A stretch of DNA of 64,000 bases from Permianibacter fluminis. GTDB taxonomy: Bacteria > Pseudomonadota > Gammaproteobacteria > Enterobacterales > Permianibacteraceae. Below, one piece after another: positions 1 through 7,849 of this stretch (positions are counted from its first letter, which is position 1; every line of letters starts with the position of its first letter). A model generated the notes under the pieces. It saw nothing but the letters and a program-made list of their open reading frames with translations, did no database searches and was not told the origin of the DNA. The position numbers and the translations under genes are program-made. The DNA is taken from positions 3,100,001 to 3,164,000 of the forward strand of contig NZ_JABMEG010000001.1 in the NCBI RefSeq assembly GCF_013179735.1, in the 5' to 3' direction.

Positions 1-136
1 ACAAGCTACTGAATTGCTGAACACCCGAGACCCCCGAGCTCTTGTTGAGCACCTGCCCGGCCGATTCGGTTCGGCCGGCCTGACTGGCCAAGGCGCGCAG
101 TTCCTGCAACAGCTGAGTGCGATCAATTGTGCTCAT
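1..136 (-). CDS. fliE: Flagellar hook-basal body protein FliE (N-terminal part, cut by window edge)
   Basis: FliE is the small adaptor that joins the MS ring to the proximal rod. Only the first 45 codons are in the window. Translation from the ATG at 136 gives a protein starting MSTIDRTQLLQELRALASQA, with a later GVQQFSSL stretch, which resembles FliE N-termini. The assignment rests mainly on position: it directly follows fleR on the same strand, the usual Pseudomonas-type order fleQ-fleS-fleR-fliE-fliF. The 41-bp gap to fleR has no convincing sigma-54 box. The stop lies outside the window. Confidence 0.75.
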   Translation of the reverse strand, partial: MSTIDRTQLLQELRALASQAGRTESAGQVLNKSSGVSGVQQFSSL

Positions 137-177
137 GTCAAAATCCTGTCCATCAACTGACTAGTGCCGGACCAACG

Positions 178-1518
178 TCACATGCTCGGCACGGCGTAAC
201 CCATCTCGCGCATCCGCGCCAACTTGTAACGCAACGTGCGCGGACTAATCCCCAATTGCTTGGCAATGCTTTCCCGGGTGTCTTCGGTGTCGCGCAGGGT
301 TTGCAGAATGCGTTCGAACTCAATACGGCGGACCGCGTCGCTCAGCCGGTTTTCCGCCGCCGGTTCCGGACTGATGCCGGCGGCCTCGCTGGCAGGCGAA
401 AACTGCAACTGAAAATCGGCGGCACCGAGTTCACGCCCACTCTGCAGAATCAGCGCCCGCTGCACGGCGTTGTCAAGTTCCCGGACATTGCCCGGCCAGC
501 TGTGTGCGGTCAGTGCCGACATGGCTTCAACGCTGAGTCGTGGCGGCAGCCGCTGACTGCTGCGGCAGTGCCGGGCGATCAGGTGTTCGGCAATCGGCAC
601 GATGTCGCCGGGCCGCTCCATCAGCGCCAGGCAGCGGAGCGGGAACACGTTCAGCCGGAAATACAGATCCTCGCGGAAGCGGTGCGCTTTCACTTCATCC
701 AGCATGTTGCGATTGGAGGTAGCGATGACCCGAACATTGAGCGAAATCGGTTTGCGACCGCCGAGGCGCTCGACTTCGCGCTCTTGCAGCACCCGCAACA
801 ACTTCGCCTGCAGGTTCAGATCCATTTCGGAGATCTCATCGAGCAACAGCGTGCCGCCCTGCGCCTGTTCAAATTTGCCTGGTGTCGCCTGATGGGCGCC
901 GGTAAAAGCGCCTTTCTCATAGCCAAACAAGGTGGCTTCCAGCATGTTCTCCGGGATCGCGGCGCAATTGATGGCGATGAACGGGCCGTCGCGTCGAGCA
1001 GAATGATCATGAACATAACGGGCCAGCACTTCCTTGCCGACGCCACTCGGGCCGGTCAGCAGGACCGTGGCTTCCGATTCCGCAACGCGGCGAGCCAGCG
1101 TCAGCAATTCGACACTGCGCGGATCGGCGGCAATCGGTCCGGTGCTGGCCGCCTGCGCGCGCGCATATTGACGGACCGTGTCAATCAGGATTTCGGGGGA
1201 AAACGGCTTCTGTAAATAGTCGGTAGCGCCGTCCTGCATGGCTTTGACGGCATTGCCGACATTGCCATAAGCCGTCATCAGCACGACCGGAAGGTTGTTA
1301 TGTACGCGACGGACATGACGAAGCAAATCATGACCCGACATTTTTTCCAGATTCCAATCCGACAACACCAGGTCCGGCAGTTGCTCGGTCAACAATTGTT
1401 GCGCCTGCTCGGCACTGCTGGCGCTGCTGACGGAAAAGCCGGCAGAAGACAGCGTTTCGACCACCGCTTCGCGCAAGGCACCGTCGTCTTCAACGACCAG
1501 TACGGAAATGTCAGTCAC
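178..1518 (-). CDS. fleR: Sigma-54-dependent response regulator FleR
   Basis: FleR is the response regulator partnered with FleS; with RpoN it switches on the hook and outer basal-body genes. From the GTG at 1518 the protein is 446 aa. It has a receiver domain at about 1-120 (acidic pocket E10-D11-D12, phospho-acceptor D54), a sigma-54 AAA+ domain with Walker A GPSGVGKE and the GAFTGA loop, and a C-terminal Fis-type helix-turn-helix. The GTG start is preferred because GGAG lies 6 nt upstream and the receiver begins at once. An alternative ATG at 1572 overlaps the fleS stop and would add 18 residues; translational coupling to fleS is possible. Confidence 0.95.
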   Translation of the reverse strand: MTDISVLVVEDDGALREAVVETLSSAGFSVSSASSAEQAQQLLTEQLPDLVLSDWNLEKMSGHDLLRHVRRVHNNLPVVLMTAYGNVGNAVKAMQDGATDYLQKPFSPEILIDTVRQYARAQAASTGPIAADPRSVELLTLARRVAESEATVLLTGPSGVGKEVLARYVHDHSARRDGPFIAINCAAIPENMLEATLFGYEKGAFTGAHQATPGKFEQAQGGTLLLDEISEMDLNLQAKLLRVLQEREVERLGGRKPISLNVRVIATSNRNMLDEVKAHRFREDLYFRLNVFPLRCLALMERPGDIVPIAEHLIARHCRSSQRLPPRLSVEAMSALTAHSWPGNVRELDNAVQRALILQSGRELGAADFQLQFSPASEAAGISPEPAAENRLSDAVRRIEFERILQTLRDTEDTRESIAKQLGISPRTLRYKLARMREMGYAVPSM

Positions 1519-1571
1519 GATTTTCTCCTGTTGGAAATGCGTTGGGCCGGGCGCGGTCGAGCCAACGGCCA

Positions 1572-2732
1572 TCAACCGGCGCGGGCCAGGGCGTTCGACG
1601 CCGCGGGCAAGGTCAGTGCAAAGCAGCTGCCAGAGCCGACGCTGCTGCTGATCGTCAATTTCGCCTGATGGGAATCGGCCACTGCCTGCACCACTGCCAG
1701 ACCCAGTCCAGTGCCGGTGCGTTTGGTGGTAAAGAATGGTTCGCGCAGCCGCGCCAATACCGATGGCGACATGCCGCAGCCGTTGTCGGTGACGCTGAGC
1801 GTGATGTGTTCCGGGTTCGGTTGGCTCAGCGCGAGGCTGACGGTAGCGCTGCCGTGCGCATTGCGCTGGCAGGCATGAAAAGCATTGTCAAGCAGATTGC
1901 CGAGCGCACCGATCAAGGCATCGCGATTGCCGATCAGAAAGCAATCGACGTGCTCGGCATCGCGGCACAGTGTGATGCCCTGCTGCTGTGCCAGCGGCAT
2001 ATAAAGTTCGAATACCCGATCAAGCAAATCGGTAACGGCAAGCAGTTCCACTTTCGGGCTGCCACCGCCGGCAACGAGCAGCATGTCGGCAATTTGACGT
2101 TCCATGTGTTGCAAGCGCTCGATTACCCGCGCGGCATGCCGTGAAGGCAACGCTTCGCCGGCCACATGTTTCTGTAATTGATGGGCGCACAACAAGGCGC
2201 TGGCGATTGGCGTCCGCAATTGATGCGAGAGACTGGCGAGCAGATGGCCGATAGTGGCCAACCGATCACGCTGCGCCAGACGAGCCTGCAAGCGACGGGT
2301 TTCGGTCAGATCCGAAACCATCACCAGCTGGCCCATGCCGTTGCTCATGGCGCGTGTGGCAATTTGCACCCGGCGACCGTCACGCAAGCTGACTTCGTGA
2401 CCATCGTCAGCGCGCGGCTCGAAGCTGCGCGCAATCACGTCGCGCCAGCGCTGGCCGAGCAAGGGTACGCCGAGCAAATCAATCGCAACCGGATTGGCGT
2501 CCTGCACCCGACCCGAGGCATCAAGCAGCAGCACGCCAACCGGCAACAAGGCCAGCACTTCGCGCAGCGCTTCATTACCGGTGGTGAGCGGTCCGACACT
2601 GGCCTGCGGCCCTTGCCGAAGCGACTCAGATGAGTCCGCCGATGCGGCACCAAGGCCGGCAATGGCGGCGACAACACTGGCACCGGCCGACACCGGATGG
2701 GCTGAAGGATTACGGATTGCAGCTTCGATCAT
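1572..2732 (-). CDS. fleS: Cytoplasmic sensor histidine kinase FleS
   Basis: FleS phosphorylates FleR to start the middle tier of flagellar gene expression. The protein (386 aa from ATG 2732) has no membrane segment. It has a PAS-like domain (LLPVGVLLLDASG, roughly residues 62-135), a HisKA domain with phospho-accepting His170 in SHQLRTP, and an HATPase domain with N and G boxes (GNLLDNAFHA, DNGCGM, GTGLGLAVV). ATG 2732 is chosen over the in-frame ATG at 2771 because GGAG sits 7 nt before it and a sigma-54 box ends about 40 bp upstream. Size and position match Pseudomonas FleS. Confidence 0.94.
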   Translation of the reverse strand: MIEAAIRNPSAHPVSAGASVVAAIAGLGAASADSSESLRQGPQASVGPLTTGNEALREVLALLPVGVLLLDASGRVQDANPVAIDLLGVPLLGQRWRDVIARSFEPRADDGHEVSLRDGRRVQIATRAMSNGMGQLVMVSDLTETRRLQARLAQRDRLATIGHLLASLSHQLRTPIASALLCAHQLQKHVAGEALPSRHAARVIERLQHMERQIADMLLVAGGGSPKVELLAVTDLLDRVFELYMPLAQQQGITLCRDAEHVDCFLIGNRDALIGALGNLLDNAFHACQRNAHGSATVSLALSQPNPEHITLSVTDNGCGMSPSVLARLREPFFTTKRTGTGLGLAVVQAVADSHQAKLTISSSVGSGSCFALTLPAASNALARAG

Positions 2733-2774
2733 GATCACGCTCCGCGGCGGAATGCCGGTAGGCGCAATCAATAA

Positions 2775-2790
2775 TGCAGGGACTATGCCA
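2775..2790 (-). promoter_or_regulatory. Sigma-54 promoter of fleSR
   Basis: Reading the minus strand, TGGCATAGTCCCTGCA fits the RpoN pattern, with GG and GC separated by exactly 10 nt. It lies in the fleQ-fleS gap, about 40 bp before the fleS ATG. FleQ, encoded just upstream, is the known activator of fleSR in Pseudomonas, so this box is the expected target. Confidence 0.8.
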
Positions 2791-2837
2791 AGATATTTTT
2801 TCTATTTAAATCAGTACGATATGCTGACTAGTAAAAA

Positions 2838-2847
2838 TTGACGTCAA
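2838..2847. promoter_or_regulatory. TTGACGTCAA palindrome at the fleQ/fleS junction
   Basis: A perfect 10-bp palindrome overlaps the fleQ stop codon and lies about 50 bp upstream of the fleSR sigma-54 box, a normal distance for an upstream activator site. The same TGACGTCA core occurs in the fleQ leader (4302-4315). Binding by FleQ or another regulator is an inference. Confidence 0.4.
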
Positions 2848-4280
2848 GCTTCCGTCATTTCCTCGCCGCGACCCATACCGTACTTGCGCATCTTCTCGAC
2901 CAAAGTGGTCCGACGCATCTGCAGCCGTTCCGCCGCGCGCGCCACCACGCCACCGGCTTCGCTCAAGGCCTGATTGATAAAGGCGATTTCCAGCTCCGCC
3001 ATATAGTCCTTGAGATTCAGACCGTCACGCGGCAACACAGCGACCGTGCTGTTGACCATGGCGCCACTGCGATCCTCGCCCGCCAGGGTCGGCGCTGAGG
3101 TAACCGTCAGGCCTTCGGCGTGACGGTACTTGGTTGGCAGATCACCGACATCGACCACGCCATAGGGATACAGAATCGCCAAACGTTCGATCAGATTGGC
3201 CAGCTCGCGGACATTGCCCGGCCAGTCGTAACGGCTCAGGCTGACCAGTGCATTCGGCGACAGCCGAACTGCCGGCGCCCCGCTCGCTTCCAGACGCGCA
3301 ATCAGTTCATTGACCAGCAACGGAATGTCTTCACGGCGATCACGCAGTGGCGGCATTTCTATGGGGAAAACATTCAGCCGGTAGAACAAATCTTCACGGA
3401 ACTTGCCGTCAGCAACTTGACGTTCGAGATTGCGATGCGTTGCCGCGATGATCCGGACATCGGCCTGCACGGTGCGGTTACTGCCGACCCGTTCGAAGGT
3501 TTTTTCCTGCAGAACCCGCAGCAATTTGACTTGCAGCGCCATCGGCATGTCGCCGATTTCGTCGAGAAACAGCGTACCGCCCTGCGCCAGTTCAAAGCGC
3601 CCCTGTCGGGCCGTGATGGCGCCGGTGAACGCGCCTTTTTCGTGACCAAACAACTCGCTTTCCAGCAAGTCGGCTGGAATCGCCCCGCAATTGACCGGCA
3701 CGAATGGCTTGGTTCGGCGCGCCGACATGTAGTGCAGATTGCGGGCGACAACTTCTTTGCCGGTACCGGTTTCGCCGAGCACCAAGACGCTGGCATCGGT
3801 CTGGGCGACATGCTCGATCAAGCGGCGCACTTCCTGCGTTGCTTTACTGTTGCCAACCAGGCTGCGGAACAATTCAACTGACCGATCACCGACCCGGGTT
3901 GCATGCTGGTTGTTGCGGCAGACCTGACATTGATGCAGCAAATCCAGCAACTGTGCGTAGCGCAGCGGCACATCCAGCGTGCCGACCACATGTGGCTGCA
4001 GCACGGGCTCCAACTGTTGCACCGGAATGCCACCAGACAGCAGCAAGACCGGCGCCTGCCGATCATGCTGATGCAGCGCCTGCAGCACGGTCTTGGCATC
4101 GGCCGGCGCGATGGTGCCGAGAACAACGCCGAGATAGCGGCGGTTTTCGGTCAGAAATTCCCGATAGTTGCGACTGTCGGCAGGGGCGCACTCCTCACCC
4201 AGAAACTCCAGGATGATCCCCAGGCGCTGACGGCGCTCGATATCGTCATCCAGCACCAACAACTGCAATTCTCGCCACAC
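2844..4280 (-). CDS. fleQ: Flagellar master regulator FleQ (sigma-54 activator)
   Basis: FleQ tops the polar flagellar hierarchy and in Pseudomonas also responds to c-di-GMP and FleN. The protein is 478 aa from GTG 4280. It has an N-terminal FleQ/receiver-like domain beginning [13 protein letters not shown], a sigma-54 AAA+ domain with Walker [12 protein letters not shown] and GAFTGA loop, and a C-terminal Fis-type HTH ([20 protein letters not shown]). GTG 4280 is chosen because FleQ homologues start with MWRE, and GGAG lies about 10 nt upstream; the open frame extends to 4496 but those codons show no homology. It is transcribed from its own sigma-70-type promoter. Confidence 0.96.
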   Translation of the reverse strand: MWRELQLLVLDDDIERRQRLGIILEFLGEECAPADSRNYREFLTENRRYLGVVLGTIAPADAKTVLQALHQHDRQAPVLLLSGGIPVQQLEPVLQPHVVGTLDVPLRYAQLLDLLHQCQVCRNNQHATRVGDRSVELFRSLVGNSKATQEVRRLIEHVAQTDASVLVLGETGTGKEVVARNLHYMSARRTKPFVPVNCGAIPADLLESELFGHEKGAFTGAITARQGRFELAQGGTLFLDEIGDMPMALQVKLLRVLQEKTFERVGSNRTVQADVRIIAATHRNLERQVADGKFREDLFYRLNVFPIEMPPLRDRREDIPLLVNELIARLEASGAPAVRLSPNALVSLSRYDWPGNVRELANLIERLAILYPYGVVDVGDLPTKYRHAEGLTVTSAPTLAGEDRSGAMVNSTVAVLPRDGLNLKDYMAELEIAFINQALSEAGGVVARAAERLQMRRTTLVEKMRKYGMGRGEEMTEA

Positions 4281-4301
4281 GATACCCGCGCTCCACAAAA
4301 A

Positions 4302-4315
4302 AACTGACGTCAGTT
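4302..4315. promoter_or_regulatory. 14-bp perfect palindrome AACTGACGTCAGTT in the fleQ leader
   Basis: This palindrome lies between the predicted fleQ promoter and the GTG start, 22 bp before the start codon. Its TGACGTCA core is shared with 2838-2847. It could be an operator for fleQ control. No regulator can be named from the sequence. Confidence 0.45.
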
Positions 4316-4331
4316 CAAGAAGTTGGAATAA

Positions 4332-4360
4332 GGGATAGAAGACGGGTCGAGAATTGTCAA
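4332..4360 (-). promoter_or_regulatory. Probable sigma-70 promoter of fleQ
   Basis: On the minus strand a consensus TTGACA (-35) is followed after 17 bp by TATCCC (-10). It points at fleQ, with a leader of about 45 nt. A dyad (GAATT-GTCA-AATTC, 4351-4364) overlaps the -35 box and may be a repressor or activator site. Confidence 0.55.
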
Positions 4361-4534
4361 ATTCTTGGCAGCACTCTTTTCGCGATGTAATCGCAGCTTG
4401 TACACACGTTCCTGAGCGAAATGGATCTTCTGGATCGTTAGGCTTCGCGAGCCGGCACGACGGATCGCCATTGCGGGATCCATGCAGCGTGAACACAAGC
4501 CTGCGCAGCCACCGCGGCGCGAGCGGCTTTTTCC

Positions 4535-4571
4535 GCGCAAAAAGAAAGGGGCTTAAGTCACCCTAAGCCCC
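4535..4571 (-). terminator. Terminator-like hairpin reading leftwards
   Basis: An 8-bp stem GGGGCTTA / TAAGCCCC with an 8-nt loop is followed on the minus strand by TTTCTTTTTG, the shape of an intrinsic terminator. It would stop leftward transcripts before the fleQ promoter. No leftward gene is evident to its right, so it may terminate an unannotated RNA. Confidence 0.45.
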
Positions 4572-4600
4572 TTACCGTACGACTGAAGCCGCATTCCCTG

Positions 4601-4730
4601 AAGTGTTCTCAGCACCGCAAGGTACGTCTTCGTGAAGCCTTATCACTATCGGATGTTCTCAGCACCCGGCAGCAACGGCCTCGTTTTCTCCGGAGATGTC
4701 ACCGATGCGCAAATGGAGACCTATCATGGG
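4601..4730 (+). pseudogene. Orphan flagellin-type leader and start site
   Basis: Two TTCTCAG elements (4606-4612, 4656-4662) are followed by GGAGACCTATCATGGG at 4715-4730. These 16 nt are identical to the ribosome-binding site and start of flagellins 2 and 3. The frame opened by ATG 4726 runs to 5070 (114 aa) but is Arg/Ser/Ala-rich and not flagellin-like. I see no sigma-28 box before it. The simplest reading is the surviving 5' end of a decayed or displaced fifth flagellin gene; a small regulated peptide is the alternative. Confidence 0.45.
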
Positions 4731-5269
4731 AACTGACATTCGTGTCTCGGGACGCCCTTCACTCAGCAAGTGGCGTGCCAAGGTGCCTATCTCGGCGTCG
4801 CAAAGCAGGAAAAGCCGGCGATTCCTAACGCTTATTGCCCGCATTGCTGCAGCAATCAACGTGCAAACAGCGCGTTCGCTGGCGCAATTTCCGGACCGCC
4901 CTGCCATTTTTCCTGCGCGCCGCGTCGGCAAGGCGTTTGCCGCCGCCTTGCCACGGTTGCTGCGACCGCATGGCAGCTCAGACAAGAGCCAAAGCGGCAA
5001 GACCTTGCCGCCGCGGCAAGTGGTTGCATTTGCCGCCTCCACAGCCCGCCTGCCATACGCCTTGCCTTAATGTGGCTACCAACCTGCCTGGCCTGCGCGA
5101 ACCGCCACGGCAGCCGCCCGTAACGAAAGAATCCGCCATAACGCTGAATAAAATCCGCGCTTTGCATTAAAGAGGCTTGAGGCCGACTTCGCTCGCGCCA
5201 TTCCGCTCGTTTATGCCCGGCCTGTGCAACCGGCCAACCGCTCGCCTCCACTCAATTAAAAAAAAATCC

Positions 5270-5296
5270 TCAAGCTTTGTCAGGGCGGGTCGATAA
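5270..5296 (+). promoter_or_regulatory. Sigma-28 promoter of flagellin 1
   Basis: TCAAGCTT, an 11-nt spacer and GTCGATAA match the FliA (sigma-28) consensus with the correct spacing. The start of transcription would lie near 5303, giving a leader of about 265 nt before flagellin 1. Confidence 0.75.
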
Positions 5297-5340
5297 CCCG
5301 GACGAGCGAGTTGTGTCTCAGCATGAATCGCTCGACGTGG

Positions 5341-5568
5341 CAGGAATGTTCTCAGTGTTCCCCACGGCTAGGCAGGGGTGTTCTCAGCTCCACCAGCCGA
5401 CTAACACGAAAGGACGTTCCTGCTTTTTTGTGCCTGCGATTTGTCATGACTCATCCATGACTGATGGCGGCGGCAAAAGTCCCAGCACGAACTCCTTTCC
5501 TACACCGGCAACTTTGTAAGCGTCTTGAAGCCAGCAGGCCTGACGCGTCGAAGACTGAGGAGTAAGAA
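5341..5568 (+). promoter_or_regulatory. Long structured leader of flagellin 1 (two TTCTCAG hairpins)
   Basis: TTCTCAG occurs at 5349-5355, closed by GGAATG / TGTTCC, and at 5381-5387, near GGTG / CACC arms. The block ACTTTGTAAG (5511-5520) is followed by a GCGTC / GACGC stem and then GAGGAG before the ATG. The same order (TTCTCAG hairpins, ACTTTGTARG, hairpin, strong ribosome site) recurs at flagellins 2 and 3, and in short form at flagellin 4, suggesting post-transcriptional control of flagellin synthesis. Confidence 0.5.
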
Positions 5569-7101
5569 ATGGGAAGCGTGATCGCCACCAACATTGCGTC
5601 CATCAACGCCCAGCGTAACTTGTATGGGACGTCGAACGGACTCAACGTAACGTTCCAGCGACTGTCGTCCGGCTTTCGGATCAATACGGCGAAAGACGAC
5701 GCGGCTGGGCTGCAAATCTCCAACAAACTGAGCTCACAAATCGGCGGCTTGACCGTTGCCGCCCGTAACGCCAATGACGGCATTTCGCTGTCGCAAGTGG
5801 CAGAAGGCGCGGTTGGTGAAGCCACCAACCTGCTGCAACGGATGCGCGATCTGGCGGTGCAATCGGCCAACGGCAGTAATGGCCCGTCAGAACGTTCGGC
5901 GCTGCAACAAGAAGTTGCGCAGCTGAAATCCGAATTGAACCGGATTGCGGAAACCACGCGCTTCGGCAGCGCGGTGCTGCTGAACGGCTCGTTCGGTTCG
6001 CGCTCGTTCCAGGTCGGTGCCAATGCCTTCGAAACCATCAGCGTCACGATGGGCAACGTCCGCGCCGATGCCACCGGCTCCTACCGCGTCGACACCAGTG
6101 CCGGCGTCAATTTGCTTGATGCCAGCGCGACCTTGGCCGACAACGCCACCAACGCGGTCAATGCGGTCGCCGGCGATACGATTACCCTGTCCGGCTTCCT
6201 CGGCACCCAGGACATCACCTATGCCGCCGGCTCGACGGCGCGCGACATCGCCAATGCGGTCAATTTTGTCTCGAGTGAAACCGGGATCAACGCAGCGGCT
6301 CGCACCGTTGCGCAATTGTCGAGCTTGGCCCTGCCGGGCACGCTTTCATTTCAGCTGTATGGCTCCAATACCAGCACGACCAATCCGATCATCATCTCGG
6401 CAACGGTCACTGATGTCACCGATTTGTCGGCGATCTCGGATGCGGTCAACCGGGTCAATGCGGAAACTGGAGTTTCGGCCGAAATCGTCGTTGACCCGGC
6501 TACCGGTGACAAGAATGTGCATCTGATCAGTGAAACCGGTACCGATATCAAAATCGCCGATTTCAACAACAGTGCCGGTGCCAACGGCACCATCGCGATG
6601 ACACCGGAAGACTTCAACGGCTTGGCATTGGCCGGTTCGACGGCTGCCACGTTGACGCCTGGCGCCGCCACCGATTCGGCCGTGGTCGCCGGCATGGTGC
6701 GGTTTGACTCCAGCCGTTCGTATACGGTGACCTCGCTGGCAGCCGATATCTTTGCCGCCATCGGCACGCAAAGCGCCGGCTTGGAGCAAGTGGCCAATCT
6801 CAGCATCGCCACCGGCATCGGCGCGCAGGAGGCCATCATCGTGATCGACAAGGCAATTGAAGCCATCGATTCGGTGCGTGGCGATCTCGGTGCCGTGCAA
6901 AACCGTTTCATCAGCACCATCTCGAACCTGAACAGCGTCAACGAGAACGTTGCTGCCTCGCGTTCGCGCATCCGGGACACCGACTTCGCGCAGGAAACGG
7001 CGAACCTGTCGAAGTTCCAGGTGTTGCAACAAGCCGGCCTGTCCGTACTGGCGCAAGCCAATGCCCAGGGCCAATCCGTCCTTCAACTGTTGCAAGGATG
7101 A
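5569..7101 (+). CDS. fliC: Flagellin 1 (divergent paralogue)
   Basis: Flagellins polymerise into the filament after export by the flagellar type III system. This 510-aa copy has the conserved D0/D1 ends (start [19 protein letters not shown]-end [20 protein letters not shown]) around a variable centre (about 165-400). The D1 segment [15 protein letters not shown], a TLR5-type site, is intact. It is the most divergent of the four copies: [20 protein letters not shown] against [20 protein letters not shown] in the others. It has its own sigma-28 promoter and a GAGGAGTAAGAA ribosome site, and may form a distinct zone of the filament. Confidence 0.96.
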   Translation: MGSVIATNIASINAQRNLYGTSNGLNVTFQRLSSGFRINTAKDDAAGLQISNKLSSQIGGLTVAARNANDGISLSQVAEGAVGEATNLLQRMRDLAVQSANGSNGPSERSALQQEVAQLKSELNRIAETTRFGSAVLLNGSFGSRSFQVGANAFETISVTMGNVRADATGSYRVDTSAGVNLLDASATLADNATNAVNAVAGDTITLSGFLGTQDITYAAGSTARDIANAVNFVSSETGINAAARTVAQLSSLALPGTLSFQLYGSNTSTTNPIIISATVTDVTDLSAISDAVNRVNAETGVSAEIVVDPATGDKNVHLISETGTDIKIADFNNSAGANGTIAMTPEDFNGLALAGSTAATLTPGAATDSAVVAGMVRFDSSRSYTVTSLAADIFAAIGTQSAGLEQVANLSIATGIGAQEAIIVIDKAIEAIDSVRGDLGAVQNRFISTISNLNSVNENVAASRSRIRDTDFAQETANLSKFQVLQQAGLSVLAQANAQGQSVLQLLQG

Positions 7102-7121
7102 TAACCATGACCGCCAAGATG

Positions 7122-7152
7122 GTCGCCGGCAACCCTGGCTCTTGCCGGCGAC
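7122..7152 (+). terminator. Strong hairpin after flagellin 1
   Basis: GTCGCCGGCAA (7122-7132) pairs perfectly with TTGCCGGCGAC (7142-7152) across a 9-nt loop, 20 bp after the flagellin 1 stop. There is no T-tract, so it is either a non-canonical terminator or a 3'-end stabiliser of an abundant mRNA. Confidence 0.5.
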
Positions 7153-7640
7153 AACCAGGTATTACCCAAACAGGCATGACCCCGACTGTGTACAGTTCCA
7201 GAGCCGTCCAGTCTGCAGCAACCGAAGTAGCCGTACCCGCAGTGCCCCAAGCCCTTACCGACGACGACTCCGCAGGACAGGGCTGAGGGTTTTCTCAGGA
7301 CCGCTCAGCCACCTGAGCCCCGCTCCCCGAATGACGTTCTCGGGCCGCGGGGTTCAGGCCCGGCGCGGAGTCCCGGCAAATTGAGCAAACCGGATATGGC
7401 AAACGGGTTTCGGTAAACGGCTTTCGGTGAACGGCTTTTGATAAACAGAATACCGGCAACAGTCTTTGATGGATGTACCAGTTGAGTCCGGGAAGCCAAG
7501 CGGTTTGGCTAACTGACAAAAAACTGACAGAAAAAATTTTCGGCGCTAACAGTTTCGGTAAGTGACTGATTCGCTGGTCCCATACGGGTTCTGCCAAGAC
7601 AGCCAGGCAGATGCCCGCGTTCGTCATTGTGAAATCCATT
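7153..7640. other. Intergenic region between flagellins 1 and 2
   Basis: No credible gene. It contains one TTCTCAG element (7292-7298, arms GGTT / GACC), three imperfect 14-bp repeats (7401-7442), and a hairpin AGCCAA-gcgg-TTTGGCT near 7488-7504. A possible 59-aa frame starting at 7107 runs across the strong hairpin and looks non-coding. Confidence 0.6.
7401..7442 (+). repeat. Three tandem 14-bp repeats
   Basis: Units AAACGGGTTTCGGT, AAACGGCTTTCGGT and GAACGGCTTTTGAT follow one another directly. They lie about 200 bp upstream of the flagellin 2 sigma-28 promoter. Function unknown. Confidence 0.6.
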
Positions 7641-7667
7641 TAAAGTTTCCTCAGGCAAGCCCGATAA
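7641..7667 (+). promoter_or_regulatory. Sigma-28 promoter of flagellin 2
   Basis: TAAAGTTT, an 11-nt spacer and CCCGATAA give a near-consensus FliA promoter. Transcription would begin near 7674, leaving a leader of about 175 nt. Confidence 0.85.
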
Positions 7668-7680
7668 CCTGTTCGGACCG

Positions 7681-7849
7681 GCGCTGCGTTCTCAGCGCAA
7701 GCCGGACTAGACAGGTTGCGAATTTGCTCGAAGTTGCACCCAGAGCTACGTGACCGGCGTCGGTAGTGAGCTTTCTCAGAGCAGCTGCCAGCGTCTCGTA
7801 ACTTTGTAGGCCCCGCTTTCTCAGAGTGGGACATCGAAGGAGACCTATC
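7681..7849 (+). promoter_or_regulatory. Structured leader of flagellin 2 (three TTCTCAG hairpins)
   Basis: TTCTCAG sits at 7689-7695 (arms TGCG / CGCA), 7773-7779 (GCT / AGC) and 7818-7824 (CCCGCT / AGTGGG, 6 pairs). The block ACTTTGTAGG at 7801-7810 directly precedes the last hairpin, and AAGGAGACCTATC precedes the ATG. The last hairpin aligns with those at 12471-12491 and 14068-14086, where the arms differ but still pair. Confidence 0.55.

Larger units (their letters stand above)
4361..5269. other. Intergenic region without a credible gene
   Basis: Several open frames cross this stretch on both strands (for example 4659-5042 and 4856-5251 on minus, 4726-5070 on plus). Their products are Arg/Ala/Pro-rich, overlap one another and resemble no family I know. 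The region holds a minus-strand terminator-like hairpin (4535-4571), an orphan flagellin-type leader (4601-4730), and GC-rich inverted repeats built from TTGCCGCC-like words, including a 9-bp stem GGCAAGGCG (4927-4935) with CGCCTTGCC (4944-4952). It may be the remains of a lost gene or house a small RNA. Confidence 0.6.

Noticed and set aside
137-177. Sigma-54 promoter in the fleR-fliE gap.
   Set aside because: CGGCACTAGTCAGTTGATG has the -24 look, but the spacing to the -12 element is wrong.
178-1215. Long ORFs antisense to fleR, fleS, fleQ, pepN, the S9 gene, flgK and flgE (up to 624 aa).
   Set aside because: Shadow frames of high-GC genes: no domains, and the opposite strand encodes well-conserved proteins.
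4659-5251. Overlapping ORFs on both strands (76-131 aa).
   Set aside because: Arg/Ala/Pro-rich products that follow GC-rich repeats, no homology, no ribosome site.
7107-7286. Possible 59-aa ORF after flagellin 1 with an AAGGA site.
   Set aside because: It runs through the perfect 11-bp hairpin at 7122-7152, has no recognisable domain and low-complexity composition; more likely 3' untranslated sequence.
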